Below are positions 37,301-46,564 of a stretch of DNA of 64,000 bases, one piece after another. The translations under genes and the position numbers were made by a program. Where the stretch lies: NCBI GenBank assembly GCA_963576735.1, contig OY755176.1, forward strand, positions 10,029,423 through 10,093,422, read 5' to 3'. The stretch's first letter is position 1; every line of letters starts with the position of its first letter. Origin of the DNA: Bedellia somnulentella (taxonomy: Eukaryota > Arthropoda > Insecta > Lepidoptera > Bedelliidae). The notes beneath the pieces were generated by a model, which did not search any database, was not told the DNA's origin, and saw nothing but the letters and a program-made list of their open reading frames with translations.

Positions 37301-40300
37301 AAAATAAAAAAAGTATTTAAGCAACTATTTTGTTCTTGTATCCAAGTAAATGGAATAAACAACAGTGTAAAATTATAGTTGAACTTGTTAATAATACCAT
37401 ACTGAAAACTAATATCTAACCTGTTTACAAAATCATTAATAAGAATGTTGTAGGCTCTCCTTACAAATGATTGGATTCTCATCTTATACCATTTTTAGTC
37501 ATGGAAACCAATTCAAATTTTAAATAATCCACGAAAACTTTCCGAAAAGACTATGCAATAATAGCCTAAGATCATTTATATATATTGCTTCTATAAAATA
37601 TAATACCGTAGCATTTCTCAGTCTGATACTAAAATATCCAAAGCTTAATTTTTACTGAACATAAAATAGTCATATTTTTGGTTATTTCAGACAAACTAAA
37701 AACAGTGTATTTATAAACTTAAATTATTATAACCACTACTTAAACACTCACCTCATAAAACATATAAGACGATAATAATACTTGAAATGCGTTATAAGCC
37801 ACGAGCGTGTTTTGAATTTGGAATGGTTTTTTGTTGGCCATCCAAAGAGGTCCTATCACCATCACGAAGGCAAGGTAGATCACCACCATTGCCAGGGTTG
37901 GCAACGGTGTGTCGAATAAGAACCATCCTTGTACTCTGGGATCTGAAAGCAAAAAAACAAGATTTTTAAAATTGGTTAGAATATAATTAGTCAAAATTTT
38001 GAAATTTACAGCTTTTCTTCACATACTTAAATTTATTATTCCTCAGTTAATAGTTTTTGGAACTTTTACAAAGTAAAGGGTCTATTTTTTTACTCATACC
38101 TCTTCCTACTACAACCGTGGGAAAAAAAACTGAGTAAGATATTCTATGCTGACATTATGAGGCTAGACTAACTAAACACTATTTTAATAAAAAAATAACA
38201 CATTGTGATATATGTAGTTTAAGTAATTATATAATACTAAAGTTTTAACTACGATCACTCTTTTTTTTAATCTAGTTAAAATTAAAGATAAAAAATTCAC
38301 AAACACGAGCTAAAATTAGGAAATAAAAACTGTAAGACCCATCTATATCTTTGGATAATAATACGTGGCCAGAGCTTTTTGAGAGTGGCCAGAGATCGCT
38401 TTGTCTCCGATACTACCTACTTATTCGGTAGGAAAAAGGTTGTTAAAAATAAAGGATGGCGAATGGGTCTCCAACCGCATCCTACAACATTCGATTAAAA
38501 AGTCCCTAACTCTAAGTCACCTCACACGACACCCATGCAAAGAAATGGCTAAGTGCTATTTTAATTTCACTTTAACCACTATTAAATTAAACAAATATTT
38601 ATTTGAACTGATATCTCATAAGTACTAATTAGATAATAGTAACAGTAAAATGGGTATAACAGACCCTAGTCATTTGCCATTAGAATCTCTACTTGTCGCC
38701 ACATTAAACATTGAATGCTTATGAGGTATTGTATAATAAAATCCGGCACTGGTATAGTCGGAGAAAGTAAGTTTGATTAATGATCAGTTGTTAGTAAAAT
38801 GAAGGTACGGCGACACTTCTGGCCTTATAACATAACCGGTATCTAAACAAAACTCTTCAAGGTTCCGTTTGATGACTCGGATGTGTACGCAAATATTCAT
38901 TAGAAGGCGAAAGTTTTTGCACATTTTTATAAAGGGCTATAGTCTGTCAAATTAAGTAATACCATATAACCGCCAAAGCCAATATTTTTTTTTGACACGG
39001 TCATATGTTATAGTGAGATTATGTCTAATTTATTCTTATTATGATGTTCTTGGTGTTTTGTTTTTGTGATGAAATGCCTACGTAAGTCTATTAAAGACCT
39101 AATTGACACTTTGTGGCTTTTGACAAAATTCACGGGAGGAAAATCGTTGGCCTTGTTTTCCTATAATCGAGTTAAGAATTTCTGCCATTTTCTCAAATTT
39201 ACATTAGAATCGATGCTGTCAGGTGACATACGTATTTATTATACTTAAACCATCAAGTTTTTAATTAAATGCAAGTCTTAGAACTTTATGCTTTTAAATA
39301 TGTGAAGTGAAAGTGAATATTTGAAATTGAAAGGTACCTATTGTATAGCTTGGCCCGTTGTCCGACTGATTACGTTCGCAATAAAATATACTTATCACAA
39401 CAAACTAAGAGTTTTGCGAAATACTTTCACATTCAATCGAAAATTATTTTAATTTGTTTAGCTGGATTCAAAAATTAAGGCATACAGTTTCAACTATTTG
39501 TATATTAGTGTTAACAATAACATACATACATATACTCACGGCCATAAAGAACTTTAGAGCTAGGAACTCCTCAGCCATATTTGGAAGTTGATAGGGGACA
39601 ATATGGTAGAAATAAAGTATCATTGGTGATGGGTTTCCAACCGCATCGCCCAAATTAATTTTTTATGTATTTTACGTTGTTGTGAATAGATGCTGAAACA
39701 CAAAACTCTTTTGATGAAAATGAAATTTATTTTTAGATGCTTTACTTTATAAATATTGTTAGTTAATATTAGAAAATCGCAACGATTTTATTTTCATTTC
39801 TGAATACAAGGAGTGGGCGGGGCTTACTAAAATTGTTGCAAACGACATCAACGCGTCTCTAAGTGCTTACACTTTTGTTGTTTTCGGTTTTAGACTTTTA
39901 TGTTTTTTCGATAAACTGAAATTTTCCTGAACTTACTTTTATCTGTAATTGTAAAGCTTTTATTAATTTGCTTAGTGTTTGGTAAACTTGATATTGTTTA
40001 ATCTCCGAGGCATTGGATGGAAAGGTAAAGATATAATACAAAACTAATCAGACAGGTTTTTTGGATACACTAATTTGCATAAAACGCGCGCGAGGTTTTA
40101 TTTATGATTGGCAATACATTTGATTCGAAATATCTTTTTATTTGCCGAAATCGACCCTTTAAGTTCAATCTCCTTCAGTAGATTCCTATGGTATGAAGAA
40201 GATATTTCTACTAGAATACTAATATTAAAGAGGTAACTGATAAGTTTGTTTTAGATTTAATCTTTCAAGATAGAAATTTAGTTTTAGATTTAATCTTTCA

Positions 40301-40990
40301 AGATAACAAACTTATCAGTTACCTCTTTAATATTAGTATTCTTGTAGAAATATCTTCTTCATAAATACTAGCCTAATTTTTCAAAATGATTTAAGTGTAA
40401 GCTAGTCTATGTATTGAGGCAGCCAAGTTCCAAAAAACTATAACAACTATAAAATACAACTATATCTAGTATTATTGTAATGTCGTTTTGGAAAGAAGAT
40501 ATTACTTTGGCTATAAACTAACTTCAGTTTTTTTCTCTACCATTTCTTCGGAAATATATGAAGCGTGTACGGTAAATGAATCTATATACATACAAAACTT
40601 TAAGCTCACGTTTCAAAATACTTATATAAACACCTGTTTGTTTTAAAATGACTCCCTTAATTGTAGTTAACCAAAGTTAAGAATTAGAAATTATTTGGCC
40701 TCTTTTGGTTAAGTTGGAAACAGATGGTTACACAAAGTATGGTTAGTGGTGGTCTCCATCTTCATCACCCAACAATGTCCAAAACCTTAAGTTATATCTT
40801 ATGACAGCCGCAGAAAAAATTGGTTACTGCTAGTCTAAGCCGACCCTATACAGCTTATCCTATAATAAAATAAATAGAATTGTTTCTTACCTGAAACTGT
40901 TTCAGCTAGCATCCAATATTTGGTGATAATAGCTGTCCAGTTGCTGTCGGAGTAGTAGTCATCGATAGCAATCTTCACGAATCCTGACAT
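25120..40990 (-). CDS. ELOVL: ELOVL-family very-long-chain fatty acid elongase, complete, 7 coding exons, 324 aa
   Basis: An ELO-family 3-ketoacyl-CoA synthase would condense malonyl-CoA with a fatty acyl-CoA in the ER membrane, the first step of fatty acid elongation. The coding parts are 40891-40990, 37752-37942, 35767-35847, 33192-33354, 32567-32703, 26424-26488 and 25120-25357. All junctions are GT-AG and the phases agree, giving 975 bp including TAG. Family motifs in the spliced product are KLSEFADT (136-143), the catalytic histidine box HLYHH (159-163), HVIMYGYY (193-200) and TxxQxxQ (220-226), plus several hydrophobic segments. DPRVQGWFL, WWADYS and GPQYQKYLWWKKHLTTLQ resemble insect ELOVLs of the AAEL008004/ELOVL7-like group, recalled rather than searched. 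The tail is asparagine-rich with NGH/NGY repeats and ends KEKIH, a KxKxx pattern fitting ER retrieval. The length is normal for the family and no exon is broken. The substrate range cannot be read from sequence. Confidence 0.95.
26424..26488 (-). CDS. ELOVL: ELOVL coding exon 6
   Basis: This 65-bp exon encodes residues 225-245 and two bases of Lys246 (IQFFMVLFHSISALVCDCGY then PK), completing the TxxQxxQ motif begun in exon 5. The DCGYPK end matches the DCNYPK/DCGYPK lumenal motif of insect ELOVLs. The acceptor is TTTTTCAG and the donor AAA|GTAAGT. It is shorter than the ORF-size cutoff and was found by following the reading frame. Confidence 0.93.
26732..27178 (-). mobile_element. RTE LINE 3' fragment in ELOVL intron 5
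   Basis: A 134-codon open frame ends in SAYPNGN; it is almost identical to the 43210 copy over the shared part (both read KICNVRLC/KNCNVRLC, VKGIYRASVDGNVSRGRPRR). The 5' truncation is at about 27178 and the tail at 26732 carries TATGTATGT. It inserted about 240 bp upstream of exon 6, in the same orientation as ELOVL. Confidence 0.8.
27385..27510 (-). mobile_element. SINE-B fragment in ELOVL intron 5
   Basis: GAAGGGGTAGCCAATCCAGCC, CCCCATCGCCCAACGATCAC and TCATGACACCTGGGGAAGTA mark a diverged middle portion. Confidence 0.45.
28304..28525 (-). pseudogene. Transposon coding remnant 3, C-terminal part
   Basis: The frame opens YVGMCQSDIDEDGEVRVQFM, continues with an acidic/basic stretch, and ends NIDVFEKIH and a stop. 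The YVGxCxxxDxDGExxVxFM pattern resembles small C-terminal modules (a beta-strand-rich 'YVGxV..DxxGxVxVxF' type) seen in many uncharacterised insect transposon-related proteins, from memory. No catalytic domain remains between this and remnant 1, suggesting an internally deleted, non-autonomous copy. Confidence 0.45.
28565..28765 (-). pseudogene. Transposon coding remnant 2
   Basis: A 66-residue frame reads KIASEFHIATFDENDTPKAA, then PRMLTDEGKKLICDFNNRDE, then a Cys/Leu-rich end, stopping at TAG 28565-28567. An in-frame TAA at 28766-28768 interrupts what looks like coding sequence upstream (TKAVDVV). It lies between the other two remnants on the same strand, consistent with one decayed protein. 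Confidence 0.4.
28877..29101 (-). pseudogene. Transposon coding remnant 1, Lys/Arg-rich segment
   Basis: A 74-residue stop-to-stop frame includes SLKENPELLAKHHRHRRERA, then repeated basic segments ending RKRRKEEQV and TAA. The composition (NPELLAK followed by a long Arg/Lys/Glu-rich helix) recalls basic stretches found in unannotated insect transposon proteins, an impression not tested. It has no start codon, and the downstream frame is broken, so it is a remnant rather than a gene. Confidence 0.45.
29825..32560. other. ELOVL intron 5 remainder, no supported gene
   Basis: AT-rich intron sequence to the right of the DNA transposon, with one SINE-C scrap (30585-30705). No long frame and no conserved motif seen. 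Confidence 0.5.
30585..30705 (+). mobile_element. Degraded SINE-C fragment in ELOVL intron 5
   Basis: GAGGTCGGGCCTTAACCAAT, TATTTGTGGTTTATTTATCA and GTAAACGGTGAGGGAAAACA keep the order of the head-proximal body. Confidence 0.5.
32567..32703 (-). CDS. ELOVL: ELOVL coding exon 5
   Basis: The exon completes Gly179 and encodes residues 180-224. It contains GGHGTFSNIVNN at its start, then HVIMYGYY and KYLWWKKHLTTLQ, all standard ELO signatures. The acceptor is CCAACAG|GTGG and the donor CTC|GTAAGT. The 488-bp intron between exons 4 and 5 is the shortest in the gene. Confidence 0.95.
33192..33354 (-). CDS. ELOVL: ELOVL coding exon 4 (histidine-box exon)
   Basis: The exon encodes residues 125-178 and holds KLSEFADTVFFVLRKK and the HLYHH box followed by SLTPFEAW, the centre of the active site in ELO enzymes. 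The acceptor is TTGCTTTAG|ATG and the donor GCTG|GTATGT. The ATG at the exon start is an internal methionine, not a translation start, because exons 1-3 join to it in frame. Confidence 0.95.
34303..34500 (-). CDS. 65-aa open frame nested in ELOVL intron 3
   Basis: A complete ATG-to-TAG frame starts MMTNQQNSFDYHITVNK, has a hydrophobic core FLFCALCILGSV (about residues 18-29), then VKFTLNGTDYTSPPLTNFP with a possible N-glycosylation site, and ends LLAHVTRS. An in-frame TAA lies 33 bp upstream of the first ATG. Codons are unusually rich in third-position C and G for this window, and no known repeat is seen. It could be a small secreted or membrane protein gene, an exon of another transcript, or chance. 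I do not recognise it. Confidence 0.3.
   Translation of the reverse strand: MMTNQQNSFDYHITVNKFLFCALCILGSVKFTLNGTDYTSPPLTNFPSTIPPAVFESLLAHVTRS
34771..35011 (-). mobile_element. RTE LINE 3' fragment in ELOVL intron 3
   Basis: About 240 bp matching the LINE 3' end (GNVSRGRPRGTHLDQIENVL... to REVCQDPTKWRSIVSAH). The final codons are altered (CACCCTGCCGTTAGTGG in place of CCATTGGGG). The tail is ATGTATGTATGTAT. Confidence 0.75.
35481..35612 (-). mobile_element. 3' fragment of the CR1/Jockey-like LINE in ELOVL intron 3
   Basis: GAATAGAATAGAAGATACCT tail and GCGATCTTATCACTAAAAGC, TTTCTTCCAGACAATCCTTG match the family, with some loss between. Confidence 0.6.
35767..35847 (-). CDS. ELOVL: ELOVL coding exon 3
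   Basis: The exon encodes residues 98-124 (HLMSGWWADYSLTCQPVDYS and on to KARR), the lumenal loop before the catalytic region; the xxxxWWxxYSxxCQPVDYS pattern is typical of insect members. It has whole-codon boundaries (phase 0 at both ends) and is 81 bp long. The acceptor is TTTTTTCCAG and the donor AGA|GTAAGT. Confidence 0.93.
36531..36781 (-). mobile_element. SINE-B copy in ELOVL intron 2
   Basis: Near-intact copy with (TACA)n-type tail at 36531-36545 and head CGACACTACACAGCA at its right end; same orientation as ELOVL. Confidence 0.75.
37752..37942 (-). CDS. ELOVL: ELOVL coding exon 2
   Basis: The exon encodes residues 34-97. It carries the first two predicted membrane segments (around LPTLAMVVIYLAFVMVIG and NAFQVLLSSYMFYE) and the conserved GPxWMxNxKPF stretch between them. 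The acceptor is TTGCTTTCAG|ATCCC and the donor is TATGAG|GTGAGT. Residues such as KPFQIQNTLVAYN match the usual ELO pattern KPFxLxxxLxxYN. Confidence 0.94.
38345..38565 (-). mobile_element. Degraded SINE-B copy in ELOVL intron 1
   Basis: GGTCTCCAACCGCATCCTAC, AAGTCACCTCACACGACACC and AAAGAAATGGCTAAGTGCTA align with the consensus; the 3' part is scrambled (GGCCAGAG appears twice). Confidence 0.5.
39521..39656 (-). mobile_element. 5'-truncated SINE-B copy in ELOVL intron 1
   Basis: Holds the tail (ACATACATACATATACTCAC), the lower half, and stops at CAACCGCATCGCCCAAA; the head half is absent. Confidence 0.65.
40192..40363. mobile_element. Near-perfect 59-bp inverted repeat in ELOVL intron 1
   Basis: The left arm 40192-40250 (TATGAAGAAGATATTTCTAC ... 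AAGTTTGTT) and right arm 40305-40363 are reverse complements with one mismatch. The 54-bp loop holds a 21-bp direct repeat (TTAGATTTAATCTTTCAAGA and T) at 40251-40271 and 40284-40304. Both outer ends are TA, fitting a Tc1/mariner-type MITE with TA target, although TA is itself part of the palindrome. Confidence 0.65.
40642..40856 (-). mobile_element. Degraded SINE-B copy next to ELOVL exon 1
   Basis: Diverged but recognisable (TCACCCAACAATG, AGTCTAAGCCGACCCTATACAGC). Its head ends about 35 bp from the exon 1 donor site at 40890. Confidence 0.55.
40891..40990 (-). CDS. ELOVL: ELOVL coding exon 1
   Basis: The exon encodes residues 1-33, starting MSGFVKIAIDDYY, and ends one base into codon 34. 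The start ATG at 40988-40990 follows ACAATCAAA, an AT-rich context usual in insects. The donor is TTTCAG|GTAAGA. It joins the next exon to restore the DPRVQGW motif that typically opens insect ELOVL cores. A SINE-B copy begins about 35 bp inside the following intron. Confidence 0.93.
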
Positions 40991-41175
40991 TTTGATTGTT
41001 TATATGTTACGACTAAAGCACACACTTCACTAAACGTCTAAAACACTACAGAATTTATATTAAAACTAAGCTGTGTTTAGACTCAAATTTATCTTTGTAT
41101 TTTTATCACTTTAACTCACAGGCACTTGGTGATGACTGAAGACTAGACAGCTGTTAGCTGTTACCTGAAAATAAA
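40991..41175 (-). promoter_or_regulatory. ELOVL 5' leader and possible transcription start
   Basis: On the minus strand this holds an arthropod initiator-like TCAGT (about 41134-41138) 145 bp upstream of the ATG. It also holds acceptor-like sequences (TTTTCAG near 41166, GTGCTTTAG near 41013) and a donor-like CCT|GTGAGT near 41116. A short unspliced leader and a leader interrupted by an intron are both possible; only transcript data can decide. No clear TATA box was seen at the expected spacing. Confidence 0.25.
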
Positions 41176-42111
41176 TGTATAGTATTTATTTAAAATAATT
41201 TAAAATAATAAACTGTGCAAAAAGTTGTGGTTAAAAATACTACCGATTATATTTAAATCTACAACTGGGATTGTGGCTATTCATTTCGATTATAATGATG
41301 AAAATTGCCTCATATTTATCAATGAAAGCTTGACCACTGCCCACGACGCAAGCTGCGCAAGCAGCGATGTCCAAAACACAATTGAATCGCCCGCGCTCTC
41401 TAAACCAATCACGGCTACCATTTTCTCTACACACACAAGGACGTATCCCCCACTTTTAGTCATAGCATTATAGCCAGTAACGGCGTTGAAATATGATAAA
41501 ATTTTGCTTTTAATGTAAACAGTCGTATCAGCTGTCAGTCCGAAGTCCAGTACACACGAGATATCTATGTTGCAATAAGTCCGCAGACAGGCCTTACAAC
41601 CTCGAAACTACATACTAGTATCATTACGCACAATTTTGATATATTATATACAATAAATATTAGGAAAAACATTTCTTCATAATGCTTCCATTCAGTTAAA
41701 AGAGCAGAAAAAAACCCAATAAAATGAAGAAAACTTAGCTATTTTTCGAATACTCTTATTAGATTAAATATGATTAAATTTTTATTTATATGAAACATTG
41801 TAATTTTTGTTAAATATAATTTTGTTTACTATCAAACTAGTAACTAAAGAGATCATTTATTGAATGAATGACCTAGTTATGAAATGAAACCGTAATACGA
41901 TCTGTGAATGTTGCCTATAATTAATTATTGTGTTTTGTAAATTACTCAATATCACCTTCAATATTGTAATTTACATAAACTAGAACAAAAACTGTTGAGT
42001 TTAATTAAATTATTTATAGCAATAAATGGAATTTTTGTTATTCATGAATTATATATATAACAGGCATATTCTGAATACGCTAGAAATAACTAAACTAAAT
42101 GTTTTTTTTGG

Positions 42112-42301
42112 CCTTGTTTTGTGCATCTACCCAAATAATTAATTTATCGATCTCACCTTCCAAAGGTTGTCTGGAAGAGATTGCTTTTAGCGATAAGACC
42201 GCCAATTGTACCTCACTGTAAACTGTTTGATCATATTACTATTTTTGTAAATTTGTGTTTGATGTGCAATAAAGTGTTATTCTATTCTATTCTATTCTAT
42301 T
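42112..42301 (+). mobile_element. 3' fragment of the CR1/Jockey-like LINE with (ATTCT)n tail
   Basis: CTTCCAAAGGTTGTCTGGAA, GAGATTGCTTTTAGCGATAA and GTGCAATAAAGTGTTATTC match the 3' end of the 50194 element, followed by four or five ATTCT units (42279-42301). The AATAAA string is probably its polyadenylation signal. Confidence 0.65.
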
Positions 42302-42691
42302 CCATAACTAATTATGCACCAAATGGCTGTCAAAAGTTAAAAATGAGTATGGGAATATAAAGTGATATAATATTGCTATATTTTGTTAATGCTTTAACAA
42401 AACCAGCAGTGACAAAACTAGGAAATATGTATATTAAATTTATTAAATAGAATTGTTAAAATATATCGGAGAAAGGCAATGGCGTGTATGTCTGGTTTCT
42501 CGAGCATTGCAAACGCAGCAGAACTTTCACTGTCAATGACATCGATTGAGCTTTTTCAATGTCATTACTAGACTACGGAACTTATGTTTCCGGAAATAAA
42601 AATAAATTTCTTTTTAGGAAATCATTGAGGATATAAAGCTATTGTATGTTTCAGAGAGAGGACCAAAATAAAATGAGAATCCACATGTATC

Positions 42692-43073
42692 AACCGTGAT
42701 AGCCCAGTGGGTAGAACACTCGGTTATCGTGCAAACAACTAGTGTTCAAATCCTGGGTCGGGCCTACACCAATTTGTCTTTTCTAAAGACATATGTGTGG
42801 TTAATTTATCATGGTTGTTAACGGTGAGGGAAAACATCGTGAGGAAACCCACATGGCTGAGTTGTACTTAGTCATGTGACAGTTTATTCGTACAAAACGG
42901 CGATAGGCCTGCCCCCTATCACGTGAGTACACTGTCCATGCAAAACGTGGGTACTCTGAACACCAGGTGACAAAGTCACTTGATGTTCAGAAGTATTAGT
43001 ACCTCTGCCAACCCCTTCGGGGATATTCGGCGTGAACGTTTATGTTATGTTTATGTTATGTATGTTATGTATC
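42692..43073 (+). mobile_element. SINE-C copy, full length, young
   Basis: Nearly identical to the 1933 and 16116 copies, with an intact head (CCGTGATAGCCCAGTGGGTA) and a longer ATGTT/ATGT tail (43030-43073). It lies 137 bp from the RTE LINE tail. Confidence 0.8.
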
Positions 43074-43209
43074 AAAACATTATCCATTGGATTACTCCTT
43101 CTTCCTTATGATATGATTTAAGAGGAAAATGGACTGTCGTTTCTTGTGTCGGTGTGAAATTGAATTTATTTATTTACATATCAGTGATGCCGTATAAATA
43201 ATTCAACTA

Positions 43210-44963
43210 TACATACATACATACATATACATATACTCACGCCATTAGTTCCCATTGGGGTAGGCAGAGACTATTGATCGCCACTTCGCACGATCCTGAC
43301 AAACCTCTCTAGCTTCCTTTACATCCATCAATCTTTTCATACATGCTCTTTTATTCTTCATACTTCGGACGCCAGCCTTTTTGAGCACCCTCTCAATTTG
43401 GTCCGAGTGTGTTCTCCGTGGTCGTCCTCTACTAACATTACCATCCACACTAGCTCTATAGATCCCTTTTACCAATTTTCTATCATCCATCCTCTCTATG
43501 TGCCCAAACCATCTCAACATTCCTTTTTCTATCTTTCTTACAATATCATCTTTCACACCACACTTTTCACGAATAACACTATTTCTCACTCGGTCACATA
43601 ATCTAACATTACAATTTTTTCTGAGGGACCTCATCTCTACTGCATTCACTCTGCTCTCATGCTTCTTCTGCCACACCCAACATTCGCTTCCATACATAAG
43701 CGTAGGAACAAGAACAGCATCATGCACAGCCATTCGGGCCTTTTCAGGCACCGATTGACAGGTCATTAGGCTATTCATTGCTCCATTTACCGCATTACCC
43801 TTTTTCACTCTTCTTTCAATATCTTCATCACATTTTCCATCCCTTGTAAACAAACTTCCCAGATATACAAACTCCTTCACCTGTTCCACATCCTTACCAT
43901 CAATCGCAATCACGCATTCTGTCACATCTTCCTGTCTCTCAAAAACCATCGTTTTGGTCTTATCCACATTCACCCTCATTCCCTTTCTTACAAAAGACTC
44001 ACATGCAATATTCATCATCTCTTGCAACTCTTCTGCCGACGATGCAAGTAGCACTTGATCGTCAGCATACAAGAGGCATTTAATGATGAATCCACTCATT
44101 CTTAGTCCATAATCACTTTCACGCAACTCTGTCAAACAGTCATCCATGAACAAATTGAAGAGCCACGGAGAAGCTACACATCCCTGTCGGACACCCCTAG
44201 AGATTCCGAACCAGTCAGTGTTTTCCCCGTTTACTCTTACACATGCACTCGAATCCTCATAGAGTGATACTAATGCACGTATAAGTTGACTCCCCAAACC
44301 GAACTTGGATAACACCTCCCATAAACACTTTCTTACCACCCTATCATACGCCTTCTCTAAATCAATGAAGGAGCAATACACCTTTTGGTTCTTAGCTAAG
44401 AACTTTTCGGTGATGCTCCTTAGAGAGAATATTTGATCCATACATCCCATTCCTTTCCTAAATCCCGCTTGCACATCCCATATTTTCTCATCAGTTTCAT
44501 TCATCACTCTTTCAATCAGTACCTTAGCATACAATTTACCAACAATGCTGAGTAAGCTGATGCCGCGGTAGTTTTTAGCCTCTTGGTGTGACTTTCCTTT
44601 ATATAGAGGCACAATCACCGCCTTGCACCAGTCTCGTGGAACTTTGCCACTCGACCAGCATTTTTGGAAAAGGAAGTACTACCAAGAAGCCACCAACCCT
44701 TTACCAGCCCTCAGCATTTCGATAGTAATCCTATCATACCCTGCCGCCTTCCCTAATTTCATACTTTTCATTGCTTTCATTATTTCTTCCATACTAATCT
44801 CGCTGTCACTAAATTCACCCATCTCCCCGTTCCAATCAACATTACTGTCGATTGGCGAAGAAATGGATGCATCCTCTTTCTCAAACAGTCCCTCAAAATA
44901 ATTCTTCCATACCCGTTTCATGCTACTTTCATCCGTCGCCAATTCACCCTGTTCATCTCTTTA
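43210..44963 (-). mobile_element. RTE-clade LINE, 5'-truncated, nearly full reverse transcriptase
   Basis: The longest member of this LINE family here. It is cut at its 5' end near 44963 and ends at 43210 in TATGTATGTATG repeats only about 15 bp after the stop codon, so the 3' UTR is nearly absent, as in RTE elements. The plus strand reads the reverse complement. SINE-C ends 137 bp to its left. The near-intact frame suggests recent insertion. Confidence 0.85.
43245..44942 (-). pseudogene. RTE reverse transcriptase ORF, 5'-truncated, one nonsense codon
   Basis: The frame runs from the truncated 5' end (GELATDESSMKRVWKNYF...) to SAYPNGN and TAA at 43245-43247. One TAG at 44679-44681 interrupts it; the parts on either side are in the same frame. 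Downstream of the break are NYRGISLLS, the FIDLEKAYD motif (palm, catalytic Asp), RQGC and the YADD box, all reverse transcriptase hallmarks. The thumb and C-terminal region has MYGSECWVWQKK and LRWFGHIERMDD followed by SRGRPRRTH, typical of RTE elements. The endonuclease domain is missing. Reverse transcription primed at the target DNA is the family's known mechanism; this copy is probably inactive. Confidence 0.85.
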
Positions 44964-44969
44964 AATTCA

Positions 44970-46400
44970 ACTATAGAAATATCCACATACATTTTTAAAA
45001 TTGATTAATTTTGGCGACAAGTAAGGTGTAGTAGGGAAGTAGTTTGTACAATTTTCACAAATGTTTTAAATATAACAATCACTTAAAAGCTTTTCATTAC
45101 ATTATTTTATTGATTTGCATTTGTATCTAATTTTAACAGACCCAGATAGTAATTTAGTATATTATTCTCATAATTTGCTACTGCCTGCAATAATCTCAAT
45201 TATTGCTGTTATAATTTGTTTGACAAATAAAATGTGCGTAAATTCCGAGTTGCGTTTGTGACCTTGGCCCAAATGAAAAGTTTAATAGTCAAATTAACAT
45301 TGAAACGGCGTTCTCCGATATTATATTGACATGAGTTTCCCAACGCATGATGAAAGGCAGCCTTGGTCATCGCGAGATTTACGAATTGTCTAGCATCGGG
45401 TTTTCTCAATATTGATTTGTGCATTATTCATGTATCTATTTTTATGTGGCATTTATTCATCTTTCAATAGCTTAATTTTATTATTTCGTCTTTTAAATTT
45501 ATTCGTTTCAGTATTATACGGCATTAACGTCATTGCTGATGTGATTTGTTAAATGTTTTTGAGAAAAATTAAGATTAGTTGTAGTATAAACTTGTAAAGA
45601 TTAGTTTAGTAAAAGGTGGGATTAGTATCTTCTTGTTTTATAGTTTGCAACCGTAGTTATAGTTTATAAAAAAGTAGTAAATGTTTTTGTTGAGCATAAA
45701 GCTATCATAACAGTATTAAAATCGTGGCAAATTATTATCTTAGACACGCTACTTAAAGTTTATCATGTAACATTACAGAGTCAAATGTCAAAATAAATTG
45801 GCGTTACTACTTGTTTATTGCATACATTTTAATACTATTTTTTGCTATCGTATAACAAATGATACATGTATCATGTAGTAAGGTTTGGATCCTTAAAATA
45901 AGGTAGTACTTTAAATTCAATGATTTTTATGTATTTGTGGTGCGAGTGGCCTATCGCGTCATCTACATATCTTTTTAAAATGTAACTCTCGCGTTCCAGT
46001 TGTTCTAAAAACGCCGCCTGGTTAACTTTTCTTTTTTTTCATCCAAAGAAGGGATTTTTTTCAATATAGTATTTCGATAAATCTACTAGAATCATTACCC
46101 ACCTCCCCCGTTCAATCATTTGTGTGCTTATTTGATGGTTCCTACCATAGTTGCAAATTATTAAAAAAAAAAAAGTTCGGAGCAAATATTTATTACAAAT
46201 AAGTAATTTTTTTGTTATTACTATATACAAAAAATATATTTATCGTGTTAAAGCTGAACATTATGCATTTTGGTTATTAAATTTTGCTAGTGTGAAGTGT
46301 TTAAAATCAATACTAAGAAAATGCAGTCTATAAACTATACAAACTAGTGTTAGTAAAAATTAGAGAGAACTGAATTATTGTATTTATAGTACGTACAAAA
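44970..46400. other. No supported gene
   Basis: AT-rich sequence between the RTE LINE and the LINE fragment at 46405. The 71-codon frame at 45209-45424 (minus) has no recognisable content. Confidence 0.45.
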
Positions 46401-46404
46401 TTTA

Positions 46405-46560
46405 TATAGAATAGAAATAGAATAGAAAACTCTTTATTGCACATCACAGATAGAAACATTTTATACATATTGTTTATATTTACTAGAAGTTCAATTGGCG
46501 GTCTTATTGCTTAAAGCAATCTCTTCCAGACAACCTTTGAATGGTGAGATCAGTACGTTA
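46405..46560 (-). mobile_element. 3' fragment of the CR1/Jockey-like LINE
   Basis: Plus reading AATAGAATAGAAAACTCTTT, GGCGGTCTTATTGCTTAAAG and CTCTTCCAGACAACCTTTGA is the same 3' end, in the opposite orientation to the 42112 copy. Confidence 0.65.
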
Positions 46561-46564
46561 ATAA

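Noticed and set aside
43398..43758. Plus-strand open frames over the RTE copies
   Set aside because: They recur antisense to the RT frame at 10598, 22344, 26907 and 43398, and reflect the codon composition of the LINE.
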